Assembly (NCBI GenBank): GCA_023412475.1
Contig: JAEYNR010000023.1
Location: forward strand, 1-9,553
Source of the DNA: Fibrobacterota bacterium
GTDB taxonomy: Bacteria; Fibrobacterota; Chitinivibrionia; Chitinivibrionales; Chitinispirillaceae
Direction of reading: 5' to 3'
Length of the DNA: 9,553 nt
The position numbers were made by a program, and so were the translations under genes. Each line of letters opens with the position of its first letter. The first letter of the stretch is position 1. Of the stretch, positions 1 through 6,519 are shown piece after piece. The notes under the pieces are model-generated. The model worked only from the letters and a program-made list of their open reading frames with translations, searched no databases and was not told where the DNA came from.

Positions 1-1740
1 TATTGAAATATGGTTACATTGGCAGATTTGGTCATTCTGCCATTTTCAACTATTGATACCAGATAACACCCTCTGGATAGAGTCTTAACCTTTGTTTTAT
101 CAATTGTTATACGAGTACTTCCAGGCGTCACATTTATCACTGCAATGGTTCTTCCACTCATGTCGGTTATGCGCAATCCTGTACTATTATTTGTAATTGA
201 AAGGCCGGTCAATTCCAGGATGTTGTTACGGGCAACCACTCTGAAATTTCCATTAATCTTACTCTTTCTTACCGGCAGAACTGCAGTGACCTAATTAAGC
301 TTTTGGGAAGGAAGCTCATAATCCACTCCTGAACCGCACCCCTGAGCCCCTTTCACACCATTTACACCTGCACCATTAAACCACATGTTGAAACCAAGTA
401 CAGAATCTTCTGCAGTCAGGTACTGACCGCCTTTTAATTTTTCTTCTATACTTTCAACCTGCAAATCATTATCTTTCGGGTAATACACAGCAATCAGTTC
501 TTTGCCAACCGAAGAACTGGATGAAGTTATATTTGCCACATTGGTTCTTGCCTGAATCTGCATTGTTTTCCCGGTGCCAATAGTAAAATTGGTGCCACAT
601 ATCTGTTCATAATTTTTAACGGTAGCATCAGTGCAGGTTGTAACAAGTACAATTTTATCGATCTGTACCGGATTGGGAAATATAAATTTTCCCGTTTTTG
701 AAAAACTCTGATAATTTCCTGTTGCACCTATGATCAAATCATCTGTTTTTATATTGGCTATACTCGTTGAAAGATCGGTGTATTCAACTTTTAGCGTAAT
801 ACTTTGAGCAATTGACGTTTCATCAATGATATTGATCAGATACTGCAACTGTGTCTGTGAACTGCTTCTGAATACACAACCATTATCAAAATAGATAGTA
901 GCATTATTAATCCTCGATTCACTCCCTACCACAAGAGGTTCCAGCTTATTGATAATTATCCCTATACTTTTGTCTTCATCACTTACCGTAGTAGCCACTA
1001 ACTGCCAATCGACACCAGTAAACTGGTATGCCTTTTTTTTCAGTGAAGTCAGAGATTGAGCCACAGGAATTTGCATCTCAAAGTCCATTCCGGAATTGAG
1101 GTTATTTTCAGAGCGAAAGTTTATAAACCTACCAATACGATCATGTCCATTTACCGAAAAAGTATCTCCTGCAGCAGGACTATTACTAAGATATATTAGT
1201 AAAGGTATATACGGAAGAGTCAGTGCCCCAGCAGGAAAAGTTACCTGTAGCTCTGTTGCTGATGGGTAATCAGGAAAAAAAACACTGAAATCATAAGTGA
1301 TAGTTACATCACTTGAATTATCTATTTTTGCTTTTGAAGGAATTGCGATAGGATGGTAACTTGTTGGATCGAATGGATCGGTATTCATCACAACCTCAAG
1401 GATATCTGCGATATGATCTCCATCACTATCTTTTTCTGGATCAGTCATCTCGCTCATAATCACTGCATCAGGTTCAATGGTTATCGTCTTTGCGTAAATG
1501 GCGCCACTGCACTGGGCACGGGAATACATGGCTACATTACCATGAGGAGCGATAAGGATACCGTTAAATTGAACATCACAACCGATACGGACAGTATTTG
1601 AATCATTTGTGTAAAAACGTATTAATGGTATATACCCTTTATCTGCGAATGTCACTTTAGAACGATCGCTGAATTCAAGGCCCCCCCCTATTTCAATATC
1701 TATCATATCGGAAAAAGCCACATTCAGCACTATGTCGGCA
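1..1740 (-). pseudogene. Secreted surface protein remnant with type IX-like sorting module behind a stop
   Basis: The open frame runs from about 1740 to a TAG at 291-293. The only start-like codon near the 5' end is GTG (1728-1730); there is no signal peptide and no convincing ribosome site, and the frame abuts a recombinase remnant, so the 5' part appears lost. From the GTG, residues about 35-90 form a beta-rich segment (FNGILIAPHGNVAMYSRAQ) of the sort seen in surface or polymer-forming proteins. Residues 101-112 (DSDGDHIADILE) are a calcium-binding, thrombospondin-3-like motif. The rest is beta-rich and unrecognised. After the TAG the same frame stays open for 96 codons to the window edge and encodes a C-terminal module with DMSGRTI and LSRGCYLVSI, the pattern of type IX type A sorting domains. 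It ends ...FQ followed by TA, compatible with a natural stop just outside. The stop separates cargo from sorting signal, so the product would not be anchored normally. A G8 tract (1681-1688) lies in the coding strand. Function is unknown. Confidence 0.7.
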
Positions 1741-1742
1741 TC

Positions 1743-1880
1743 AGGTTGTATAAAAAGGCTACAAGAATCTTTCTGCAGATCTGCAGAAATGGATTATCAA
1801 TCAGGAAAGCAGCAAAAATTCATGAAGTTTCACTTAATACCGTGCTGAAAGTCCGAAAAGCTCTGAATTTGGCAGCCTGA
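1743..1880 (+). pseudogene. 3' remnant of a serine recombinase gene
   Basis: The codons ending at TGA 1878-1880 read NGLSIRKAAKIHEVSLNTVL and on through KVRKALNLAA. This is almost identical to the DNA-binding C-terminus of the intact recombinase at 6652-7338: 28 of 30 residues match from NGLS onward. Upstream, KGYKNLSADL matches KKYKSLSADL of the intact copy but lies in another frame; one extra base near 1785-1790 separates the parts. Weaker similarity reaches back to about 1740, where the secreted-protein remnant begins on the other strand. The TGA stands where the intact gene has TGT (Cys215). DNA similarity continues past the stop to about 1921 (GGAGACATTTT in both copies), so the duplicated block includes 3' flank. 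The catalytic domain is absent, so it is a dead fragment. Confidence 0.85.
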
Positions 1881-2064
1881 AAATGTATTACGATAGGAGA
1901 CATTTTTCAGGTATAATCAGCAGATATTATGTTTTATTCGTTACAGCAGGCATTTTCAGGCTTACTGAATACTTTCTATACTCTCTACTTTTCCAACTTT
2001 CCCACTTACAGGGAACTAAAATCAAACTCTCTTTCTCTGTTAGTTGTTGGATTATTTTCTTACC

Positions 2065-2502
2065 CTATTCAATAATCAATGTATCTGAATATTCGTGCAC
2101 GCAATTAATGCATATATCTTGCATATTTATTGTTGTATCAAAAGGATAAACCTGAAATTGTTCTGAAGAATAATCTTCTGATTTTACTATAACATCAATA
2201 CGGTAATCTTCAAAAGAGACATCAATAAAAAAGCATTCATTATTACCAATCCATGAATAATTAAAAATAAACGACTCTTTTTCTTTAGGTAAAAGTTTAA
2301 TTAATGAATCTTTGTATGTAATAGTTACATAATCTGGATTATATCTTTCTTTATAATTGTAAAATTCAATCTTTTTATCAAAATTCGATGCATTTATAAT
2401 TGTTAAAGATAATTTCGCTTTGCAGCTAACATCTTTATCAAAAAAAGAGCAACTGAACAACATTAAACAGAAAGCAATAACTACTTTTAATAATTTTTTC
2501 AT
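2065..2502 (-). CDS. Small lipoprotein, candidate immunity protein of Rhs tip 1
   Basis: The protein has 145 residues. The N-terminus (two Lys, a hydrophobic stretch, then LFSC with Cys18) is a lipoprotein signal, so the mature protein should be lipid-anchored in the envelope. The body is rich in Asn, Asp, Lys and aromatic residues, has several cysteines, reads as beta-strand rich, and matches no family I recognise. The start is clear: AGGA sits 8 bases upstream, inside the last codons of the upstream Rhs frame, and only 4 bases separate that frame's TAA (2507-2509) from the ATG. Such tight coupling directly after an Rhs C-terminal tip is the usual position of a cognate immunity gene, which is the basis of the inference. 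The gene looks intact although the toxin frame ahead of it is broken. Role unproven. Confidence 0.6.
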   Translation of the reverse strand: MKKLLKVVIAFCLMLFSCSFFDKDVSCKAKLSLTIINASNFDKKIEFYNYKERYNPDYVTITYKDSLIKLLPKEKESFIFNYSWIGNNECFFIDVSFEDYRIDVIVKSEDYSSEQFQVYPFDTTINMQDICINCVHEYSDTLIIE

Positions 2503-2506
2503 TTTC

Positions 2507-4107
2507 TTAATCCTGTAGAAACCAGTGTCGAATATGTTTAAGAACGCTCCTCACAGTTATCACTGCTGTGGTAATCGGCATAATTGGTGCAATTGTTGAA
2601 AGCGCTGGTCCTCCAATAAGTGTCTCATTTCCTATTTGCCACAAATCTGCAGCCACTGCCTGTCCAACTGCTTTCCCAAAACCTTCATTTTAAACTTCAA
2701 TAACGGCATTTTGTATTAAATGGGTAACCATTGACACCATATAGTCATACTGCAATAAACTTGATCCTACTCCAGGTACAAATAGACTCGCGAGTGCAAT
2801 ACCACCTGCAGCATCCTGATATTTCGCCAATATCCTTGAAGAACCTGTGCTGTCTTTCCCTGCAAAATATAATCCCATTTCTATGGGAGAATATGGTAAT
2901 TGGGCTTGTCTCCCATATTCATGAAAAGCATCATTGATTGCATGCTGCCTGAAACCCTCCCATTGTACTCTTGTCATATTATAATCAGAAGGTTTGTTAT
3001 TATTAAAGAATTCATTAATTTCTTTTGCAGAGCTATAATTTCCTGCATGTATATCTTTAGCAAGCTTTTCCATACCTTTATGATTTATCCATCGGTGTTT
3101 CACAAGTGGATTACTACTTCTCCAAAAGTCTCCTGCCAATTCATGCCATCCCCCAATAATCCAATGTGACAAGACATCGAGGCGACCATCCAGATCAGTT
3201 CTCATCACAGGGTTAGAAGATGCATAAAGGTATGCATTATAATAGCAATCCACAGGATCCACACTCCCAGCTCCGGATCGTAGTATCTAGCCCCGAAATA
3301 AAACAGCCTCGTTCCGCTGAAATAGCTACTGTTATTTACTGCTGCATGAACACTGTATAAATTGGTATCTATAGGTGTCCCTATTATTTCACTCGAAACT
3401 ACATCCAACTGTATCTTTCTGGTCTTGCCAGGACTTACCATAAATGAATCTACTGTTACTGTATTAAAAATACTACCAGTAGAACCTGAGGCCATCAGAA
3501 ACATCTGTTCAATCTCTACCTCACCAGTAAAGCTCTCACTTCCGGTAAATCTCAAAGACCTCTCTCTACTGTCGTACCGGGTTTTGTATATCTTAGAAAA
3601 ATTATTACCCGTAGCCACATCGTTATAGCTTGCCCGAATAAATCCCGATCCAGTACTCATATCATAGTCAGTTACCGCAATATCAAACTCCACCCGTGCA
3701 AAATCCGCTCCCTGGGTGTCAAACTCCTTGCCGGTAAATTTCTCCCGTGATGGCAATGAAGGTGAAGAAGAGTCAAGTGGGTTTATCGTTCCATAGGACT
3801 GGTAAGCTACTTTCTCTGTAATACTACCCTGATCGTTTATCACCATCCTGGTAGATCCCAGGTGATCTTTCAGATAATAATCGTATTGATAATTCGTGCC
3901 ATTCTGGTATATCCTCCCCTCACCATCTATATCTACAGACTCCAGATCATAGGCTATGGAGCTAGTGGCAGAAATGTGATCATCAGGGGTTAAGTATTCA
4001 TTAAAATACTTTTTGGCAGTTAAAGTCAGACATTCACCAGAAACTGCATAGTTAACATAATATTGAGTGCCAAGTAACTTTAATTGGGAAATCTTTTTTC
4101 GGTGTTT
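2507..4107 (-). pseudogene. Orphan Rhs core fragment with C-terminal tip (copy 1), frameshifted and interrupted
   Basis: The frame opens right after a TAA (4108-4110) inside the 294-bp repeat and has no ATG, GTG or TTG start until the ATG at 3846, so the N-terminal part of the Rhs protein is missing. Rhs signatures in order: NYQYDYYLKDHLGSTRMVI (about 3843-3900), FTGKEFD (about 3718-3738), LFYFGARYYDPELGVW (about 3262-3309) and, in another frame, DPVDCYYNAY...NP...DLDGR (about 3182-3262). Between GVW and DPVD the frame changes at about 3256-3262. By comparison with copy 2 (GVWISTDP) about 10 bases are missing, perhaps by deletion between short GAT repeats. The variable tip starts at 3181 and reaches a TAA at 2690-2692, but the same frame then continues for 60 more codons to a TAA at 2507-2509, 4 bases before the lipoprotein start. 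The full tip would be about 223 residues; no toxin family recognised. Two lesions make it inactive unless recoded or repaired by recombination. Confidence 0.8.
3312..3717 (-). other. Extra domain of about 135 residues inside the Rhs core of copy 1
   Basis: In Rhs proteins, including copy 2 here, the FTGKEFD-type motif is followed within about 15 residues by the YYFG.RYY motif. In copy 1 about 135 extra residues lie between FTGKEFD and LFYFGARYY, in frame and without stops. The segment alternates hydrophobic and polar residues (RVEFDIAVTDYD, SLRFTGSESFTGEVEIEQM, RKIQLDVV), which suggests a beta-sandwich or carbohydrate-binding-like fold. No motif identifies the family, and the fold is inferred from residue pattern only. 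Confidence 0.6.
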
Positions 4108-4134
4108 TTAAGAAATTATTTCGCGGTGCGGACA
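3841..4134. repeat. Direct repeat copy 1 (294 bp), 5' end of Rhs fragment 1
   Basis: Aligns without gaps to 9012-9305, with about 17 mismatches by hand count (about 94% identity). It codes on the minus strand for the start of the Rhs fragment (KHRKKISQLKLLGTQYYVN onward to LGSTR). The outer edge is sharp at GCGGACA (4128-4134), beyond which the two copies share nothing obvious. On the inner side similarity fades gradually into the Rhs core. Same orientation as the other copy, offset 5171 bp. Confidence 0.92.
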
Positions 4135-4309
4135 ACTTTTCGGGCAAACCGAACTGCTCAGCAAGATGTCTTTAAAGGTCAATGCGGACATGGGAATCAT
4201 ATCAGGACCAGTTTTTATCGTTTTGCATAAGGGATATTGATCTCAAAAAGGTTAATGCTGAGAAACTGCCCTTTGAGTAGAATACCAGCAACATCATAAC
4301 TTTTTAAAT

Positions 4310-4342
4310 AAAAGGACTGTGGTTAATCATTACAGTCCTTTT
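4310..4342. terminator. Strong intrinsic terminator, probably bidirectional
   Basis: Perfect 11-bp stem AAAAGGACTGT / ACAGTCCTTTT with an 11-base loop. The T-rich 3' arm continues into TTTTATGTTT on plus and TTTTATTTAAA on minus, so it could stop transcription both ways. It would insulate the XRE operon from anything read from the left, and end any minus transcript that came through from the XRE side. Confidence 0.75.
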
Positions 4343-4561
4343 ATGTTTCTCTCAGATTATGATAGTATTTCGGGAAAAAGATTATGATGGAAAAAGATCT
4401 CCAATGGACAGTTTTTGCGTGGGAAAATATGATGGCAGGCTGGAAATCTTACCTGTTCACCGTAGCTTACAGCAAAGGTGAATGATGAATAATTTGGGAA
4501 TTTGTATGACGATAATTAAAACAATCACAAATAAACGCAAATTATTTTAAAATATGCCTCG

Positions 4562-4573
4562 TATATTTTATGC
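4562..4573 (+). promoter_or_regulatory. Possible -10 element for a leaderless XRE transcript
   Basis: TATATT (4562-4567) lies 6 bases before the ATG at 4574, the distance expected between a -10 box and a transcription start. No ribosome-binding sequence precedes either ATG (4574 or 4586). This would fit a leaderless mRNA. The -35 region (about 4539-4544) is poor, so the call is weak. Confidence 0.25.
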
Positions 4574-4954
4574 ATGGATATAGCAATGAGAATTCGTTCA
4601 TTACGAAAAAGCCGTGGTCTGACACAAGTGGATTTGGCCCACAAACTGGGGACTTCTCAAAAAGTGATCTGCGATTATGAGAAGGGATATGCTACCCCCT
4701 CAAGTACCCGTTTACCGGCATTAGCGACCATTCTGGGAACGAGTATCGATGATCTTCTCGGAGCGGAGAAGCCAACATCCCAAGCTGATGACAATGGTAA
4801 CCACGTGCACGGCAGCAGCAGAGCGGCTAAAATCCAGGAGTTATTCGACAAGCTTAATCCTGCCGGACAGCGAGCAGTATTGAAGCATGTCACCGGTCTT
4901 CTGGCACAGTACGGTAACAACGATAACGTGAAACACGTTACGGAGGAAGAATGA
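4574..4954 (+). CDS. XRE/Cro-type helix-turn-helix transcriptional regulator
   Basis: The protein has 126 residues. Residues 6-62 are a classic HTH_3 domain: IRSLRKSRGLTQVDLAHKLG, then TSQKVICDYEKG as recognition helix and wing, and LATILGTSIDDLLG as the closing helices. Residues 65-84 are a polar linker, and 85-112 (KIQELFDKLNPAGQRAVLKHV) a helix likely to dimerise. It should bind an operator near its own promoter and repress or tune this two-gene operon. Its stop overlaps the ORF6N start by four bases (ATGA, 4951-4954), so the two are translationally coupled. The start at 4574 lacks a ribosome site; ATG 4586 (MRIRSL...) is an alternative. The gene and its partner are visibly GC-richer than the flanking genes, indicating a separate, probably transferred, origin. 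Confidence 0.9.
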   Translation: MDIAMRIRSLRKSRGLTQVDLAHKLGTSQKVICDYEKGYATPSSTRLPALATILGTSIDDLLGAEKPTSQADDNGNHVHGSSRAAKIQELFDKLNPAGQRAVLKHVTGLLAQYGNNDNVKHVTEEE

Positions 4955-5484
4955 GCAATATCGTCCCGGTTGAAGTGATCGCCGAGCGGATTTTCGAGAT
5001 TCGCAGCCAGAAGGTCATGGTTGATGCTGATTTGGCAGCGCTGTATGAGGTTCCCACGAAGGCATTCAACCAGGCCGTTAAGCGCAACCCCGCCCGATTC
5101 CCCGAAGATTTCATGTTCCAGCTCACCGCTGCCGAACGGAATGAACTGGTCACAAAATGTGACCGGTTGACAAAATTGAAGCACTCGTCGGTAATGCCGC
5201 ACGTTTTCACCGAAAGCGGTGTCGCCATGCTTTCAAGCGTGCTCAACTCGGAACAGGCTGCGCTGATAAATGTGCAAATCGTTCGGGCGTTCATTCGCTT
5301 GCGCCGTATGCTAATTGACCACGAAGCACTTAGACTCGCTATCGAAGGCCTTGAACGCAGGGTCGGCAAGAATGAACGGGATATTCAACTGGCCATCAAA
5401 GCCATTCAGTCGATTCTTACCCCACCAGACCCACCAAAGAAAAACTTCCGTATCGGGTTCTGTCCGCCCGAAAAGAAGGAATAA
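4951..5484 (+). CDS. ORF6N-domain DNA-binding protein
   Basis: The protein has 177 residues. Residues about 7-95 match the ORF6N domain: IFEIRSQKVMVDADLAALYE, then V.TKAFNQAVKRN..RFPEDFMFQLT, then FTESGVAMLSSVL. The family is found in phage antirepressor-like proteins and in chromosomal accessory regions and is thought to bind DNA. Residues about 100-155 (QIVRAFIRLRRML, EGLERRVGKNERDIQLAI) form long helices, probably a coiled coil for oligomerisation. The tail (TPPDPPKKNFRIGF) is proline-rich and ends shortly after, which is usual for this family. A good ribosome site, CGGAGGA, sits 4-10 bases upstream inside the XRE gene. With the XRE regulator it forms a compact regulatory pair; its target is not evident. 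GC-rich codon use (a sample line at 5041-5100 is about 58% GC) contrasts with about 32% in the winged-helix gene downstream. Confidence 0.9.
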   Translation: MSNIVPVEVIAERIFEIRSQKVMVDADLAALYEVPTKAFNQAVKRNPARFPEDFMFQLTAAERNELVTKCDRLTKLKHSSVMPHVFTESGVAMLSSVLNSEQAALINVQIVRAFIRLRRMLIDHEALRLAIEGLERRVGKNERDIQLAIKAIQSILTPPDPPKKNFRIGFCPPEKKE

Positions 5485-5550
5485 CCGGCCATCGTAGCAG
5501 TGAAAATTGAGCCTTGGCGAAAATTTGAAGTGTGAAGTGATATCGGTCTT

Positions 5551-5593
5551 TAGGGTGATAGCCCTAAATCGGGGTATGGGGTGGAAAACCCCA
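5551..5593 (+). ncRNA. Two tandem hairpins after the ORF6N gene
   Basis: First hairpin TAGGGTGATAGCCCTA (5551-5566): 6-bp stem including one G-T pair, GATA loop. Second hairpin TGGGG/CCCCA (5577-5593): 5-bp stem, 7-base loop, followed by AAGATTTTG. They may end the XRE-ORF6N transcript or be structural elements of the adjacent repeat region. The U-tract is weak, so termination is not certain. Confidence 0.4.
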
Positions 5594-5643
5594 AGATTTT
5601 GAAGATTCTCTAGTATTAAGAAGAAGAATATTATATATGGAAA

Positions 5644-5716
5644 GGGTAACAGATACCCCGATACAGCCTTTACAGCAGGGTAACATATACTCCCAAGTTT
5701 CAGGTAACATATACCC
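5644..5716. repeat. Three iteron- or operator-like repeats (GGTAACATATACCC)
   Basis: Copies: GGGTAACAGATACCCC (5644-5659), GGGTAACATATACTCCC (5678-5694) and GGTAACATATACCC (5703-5716). The starts of GGTAAC are 34 and 24 bp apart. Each copy is itself an imperfect inverted repeat (GGGTA...TACCC), as expected for the site of a dimeric protein. The position, 110 to 185 bp before the ribbon-helix-helix-like gene, suggests iterons of a small replicon or operators of that protein. Terminal transposase sites are a third reading. Confidence 0.6.
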
Positions 5717-5827
5717 TGATTCAAAGCTCCTGAAATTTTCTTCATTTTTTCTTCAACTTCTCAGCAGATGACTTTTACACTCTATATAAAGCCCGATGGA
5801 AAGTCACATTATTTCAGGGAGATGAAT

Positions 5828-5986
5828 ATGAATCGGAATTCTATAGTTGGATGCAAATTGGATAAGGAAATTAAAAAGGCGTTTGAAAATGAATGCAGGA
5901 AAGAACACAGGACCGTAAGCAGCACCTTATTACTGTTCATTGAAGATTATCTGAATAAAAAAGGTAAAGAAATAAAGGCAGACTGA
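5828..5986 (+). CDS. Small ribbon-helix-helix-like DNA-binding protein
   Basis: The protein has 52 residues from ATG 5828. Pattern: a short strand (NSIVGCKL, residues 4-11), helix (DKEIKKAFENECRKEH, 12-27), turn (RTVSS, 28-32), helix (TLLLFIEDYLNKKG, 33-46). This is the size and order of Arc/CopG/MetJ-type ribbon-helix-helix proteins, which dimerise and bind palindromic operators. The start at 5828 is chosen because AGGGAG (5816-5821) is spaced well for it; ATG 5822 is too close to that site, and the longer frame from 5768 has none. The GGTAACATATACCC repeats just upstream are the natural candidate target, making it a possible copy-control or autoregulatory protein. No partner toxin is visible next to it. 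The family call rests on pattern only. Confidence 0.65.
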   Translation: MNRNSIVGCKLDKEIKKAFENECRKEHRTVSSTLLLFIEDYLNKKGKEIKAD

Positions 5987-6000
5987 AGCCTGTTTTTTTT
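5976..6000 (+). terminator. Weak T-tract terminator candidate
   Basis: AGGC (5976-5979) pairs with GCCT (5988-5991) over an 8-base loop and is followed by G and eight T (5993-6000). The stem is only 4 bp and overlaps the 3' end of the gene, so it may attenuate rather than fully separate this gene from the next one, 58 bases downstream. Confidence 0.3.
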
Positions 6001-6044
6001 ACCTATCAGGTTTAACCATGTTTAACAATAGGAAGTGAATATAT

Positions 6045-6467
6045 ATGTTAGTACCGAAAAATTACCTGTATTATGACCTGTGGAGAGAATTGGATAAAGT
6101 GGAAGCCACTCTTTATTTGGTAATGGCTCCACAGCAGATTAAAAGCAGTTATTTTCAAATGTCCTATGATGACCTGATCAGAGCAACCAAACTATCTGAG
6201 AAACTTGTAAAGGAAGGAATTGTAGGGCTTGCTGAAAAAGGATTTATACTTATACAGCAAACAAAAAGAAAAAACGCTTATCGAGTCCTGGAATTTTGGA
6301 AACAGAGAGAAGACAAGACCTATTGCGAAGATAAAACACATATTCTCAATGCACGGGCACTATATGCATCGAATCCCATATTCTCAAAAACAAAGGAAGA
6401 GAAACGGAAAGAGAGACTGCAGAGAACTGCCAAATATTTGAGTAAGCAGGAATCTGAAGAAGAGTGA
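6045..6467 (+). CDS. Winged-helix-like protein, possible replication or plasmid-control protein
   Basis: The protein has 140 residues with a good ribosome site (AGGAAGTGA, 6030-6038, 6 bases before ATG). Residues 8-30 are helical (YLYYDLWRELDKVEATLYLV). Residues 40-85 read as a winged helix: helix MSYDDLIRATKL, recognition helix SEKLVKEGIVGLAEKG, then a strand-turn-strand wing FILIQQTKRKNAYRVLEF. The tail (residues 116-140) is very rich in Lys, Arg and Glu. Short proteins of this shape occur next to origins in plasmids and phages (replisome-organiser or DnaD-like N-domains) and as MarR-like regulators. I cannot assign it to a named family. Its position between iteron-like repeats and a serine recombinase supports a plasmid or mobile-element role. 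It lacks the size and motifs of a full Rep initiator, so it may be a helper. Confidence 0.6.
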   Translation: MLVPKNYLYYDLWRELDKVEATLYLVMAPQQIKSSYFQMSYDDLIRATKLSEKLVKEGIVGLAEKGFILIQQTKRKNAYRVLEFWKQREDKTYCEDKTHILNARALYASNPIFSKTKEEKRKERLQRTAKYLSKQESEEE

Positions 6468-6478
6468 TACTTTAATTA

Positions 6479-6507
6479 TTGACATAGATGACTGTTTCGG
6501 GTATACT
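6479..6507 (+). promoter_or_regulatory. Consensus sigma70 promoter of the recombinase gene
   Basis: TTGACA (6479-6484), exactly 17 bases, then TATACT (6502-6507): a full -35 match and a five-of-six -10 match to the E. coli-type consensus. Transcription would start near 6514, giving a leader of about 138 bases before ATG 6652. It begins 11 bases after the winged-helix stop codon. The two 25-bp repeats fall within the leader. Confidence 0.75.
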
Positions 6508-6519
6508 GGACAAAGAAGG

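Larger units (their letters stand above)
4135..4573. other. Gene-poor spacer between repeat copy 1 and the XRE gene
   Basis: Contains no gene I can support firmly. Visible items: a minus frame ending in the repeat edge (4108-4200, about 30 codons from an ATG, with open frame upstream to about 4245); a plus frame from 4180 of about 32 codons ending ...KLPFE at TAG 4277-4279; a perfect-stem terminator at 4310-4342; and a plus frame 4384-4485 of 33 codons (MMEKDLQW...) without a clear ribosome site. The first two overlap on opposite strands, so at most one is a true fragment; they may be debris of an insertion element. A second TGCGGACA lies at 4183-4190, 56 bp from the one at the repeat edge (4127-4134). 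Confidence 0.5.
5485..5827. other. Noncoding stretch with hairpins and spaced repeats
   Basis: Holds two adjacent hairpins (5551-5593), an AT-rich patch (5608-5640) and three copies of a GGTAACATATACCC-like motif (5644-5716), ending at the ribosome site of the 5828 gene. No convincing gene. The combination of repeats plus an AT-rich tract next to small DNA-binding-type genes resembles a replication origin, but transposon end repeats of the IS21 type are an equally possible source. Confidence 0.5.

Noticed and set aside
1883..2149. Plus-strand frame after the recombinase remnant
   Set aside because: It overlaps the flank of the remnant and runs antisense into the lipoprotein gene; its hydrophobic composition comes from AT-rich sequence.
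291..2692. Reassigned stop codons as an explanation for frames that continue past stops
   Set aside because: The three interrupted frames use three different stops (TAG 291, TGA 1878, TAA 2690), while intact genes here end normally with TAA, TAG and TGA. Decay of accessory genes explains this better than recoding.
2731..3628. Plus-strand frames opposite Rhs fragment 1
   Set aside because: They lie antisense to clear Rhs motifs, have compositions rich in Ile, Ser and His typical of shadow frames, and have no start signals.
4108..4279. Two small overlapping frames on opposite strands as genes
   Set aside because: Both are about 30 codons, lack ribosome sites and recognisable motifs, and one is partly made of repeat sequence; they are described under the spacer only.
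4675..5369. Long minus-strand frames opposite the XRE and ORF6N genes
   Set aside because: They are antisense shadows of two well-supported domain proteins, lack ribosome sites and have no recognisable protein pattern.
5495..5560. Left end of an IS21-type insertion sequence
   Set aside because: The AAAATTGAGCC stretch and nearby repeats are suggestive, but no transposase gene, no matching second end and no target duplication are visible.
5644..5716. CRISPR-like array
   Set aside because: Only three short imperfect copies with unequal spacers of about 9 to 18 bases; no leader or cas genes.
5311..5745. Minus-strand frame spanning the ORF6N end and the repeats
   Set aside because: It overlaps the ORF6N gene antisense and runs through hairpins and repeats; there is no family pattern.
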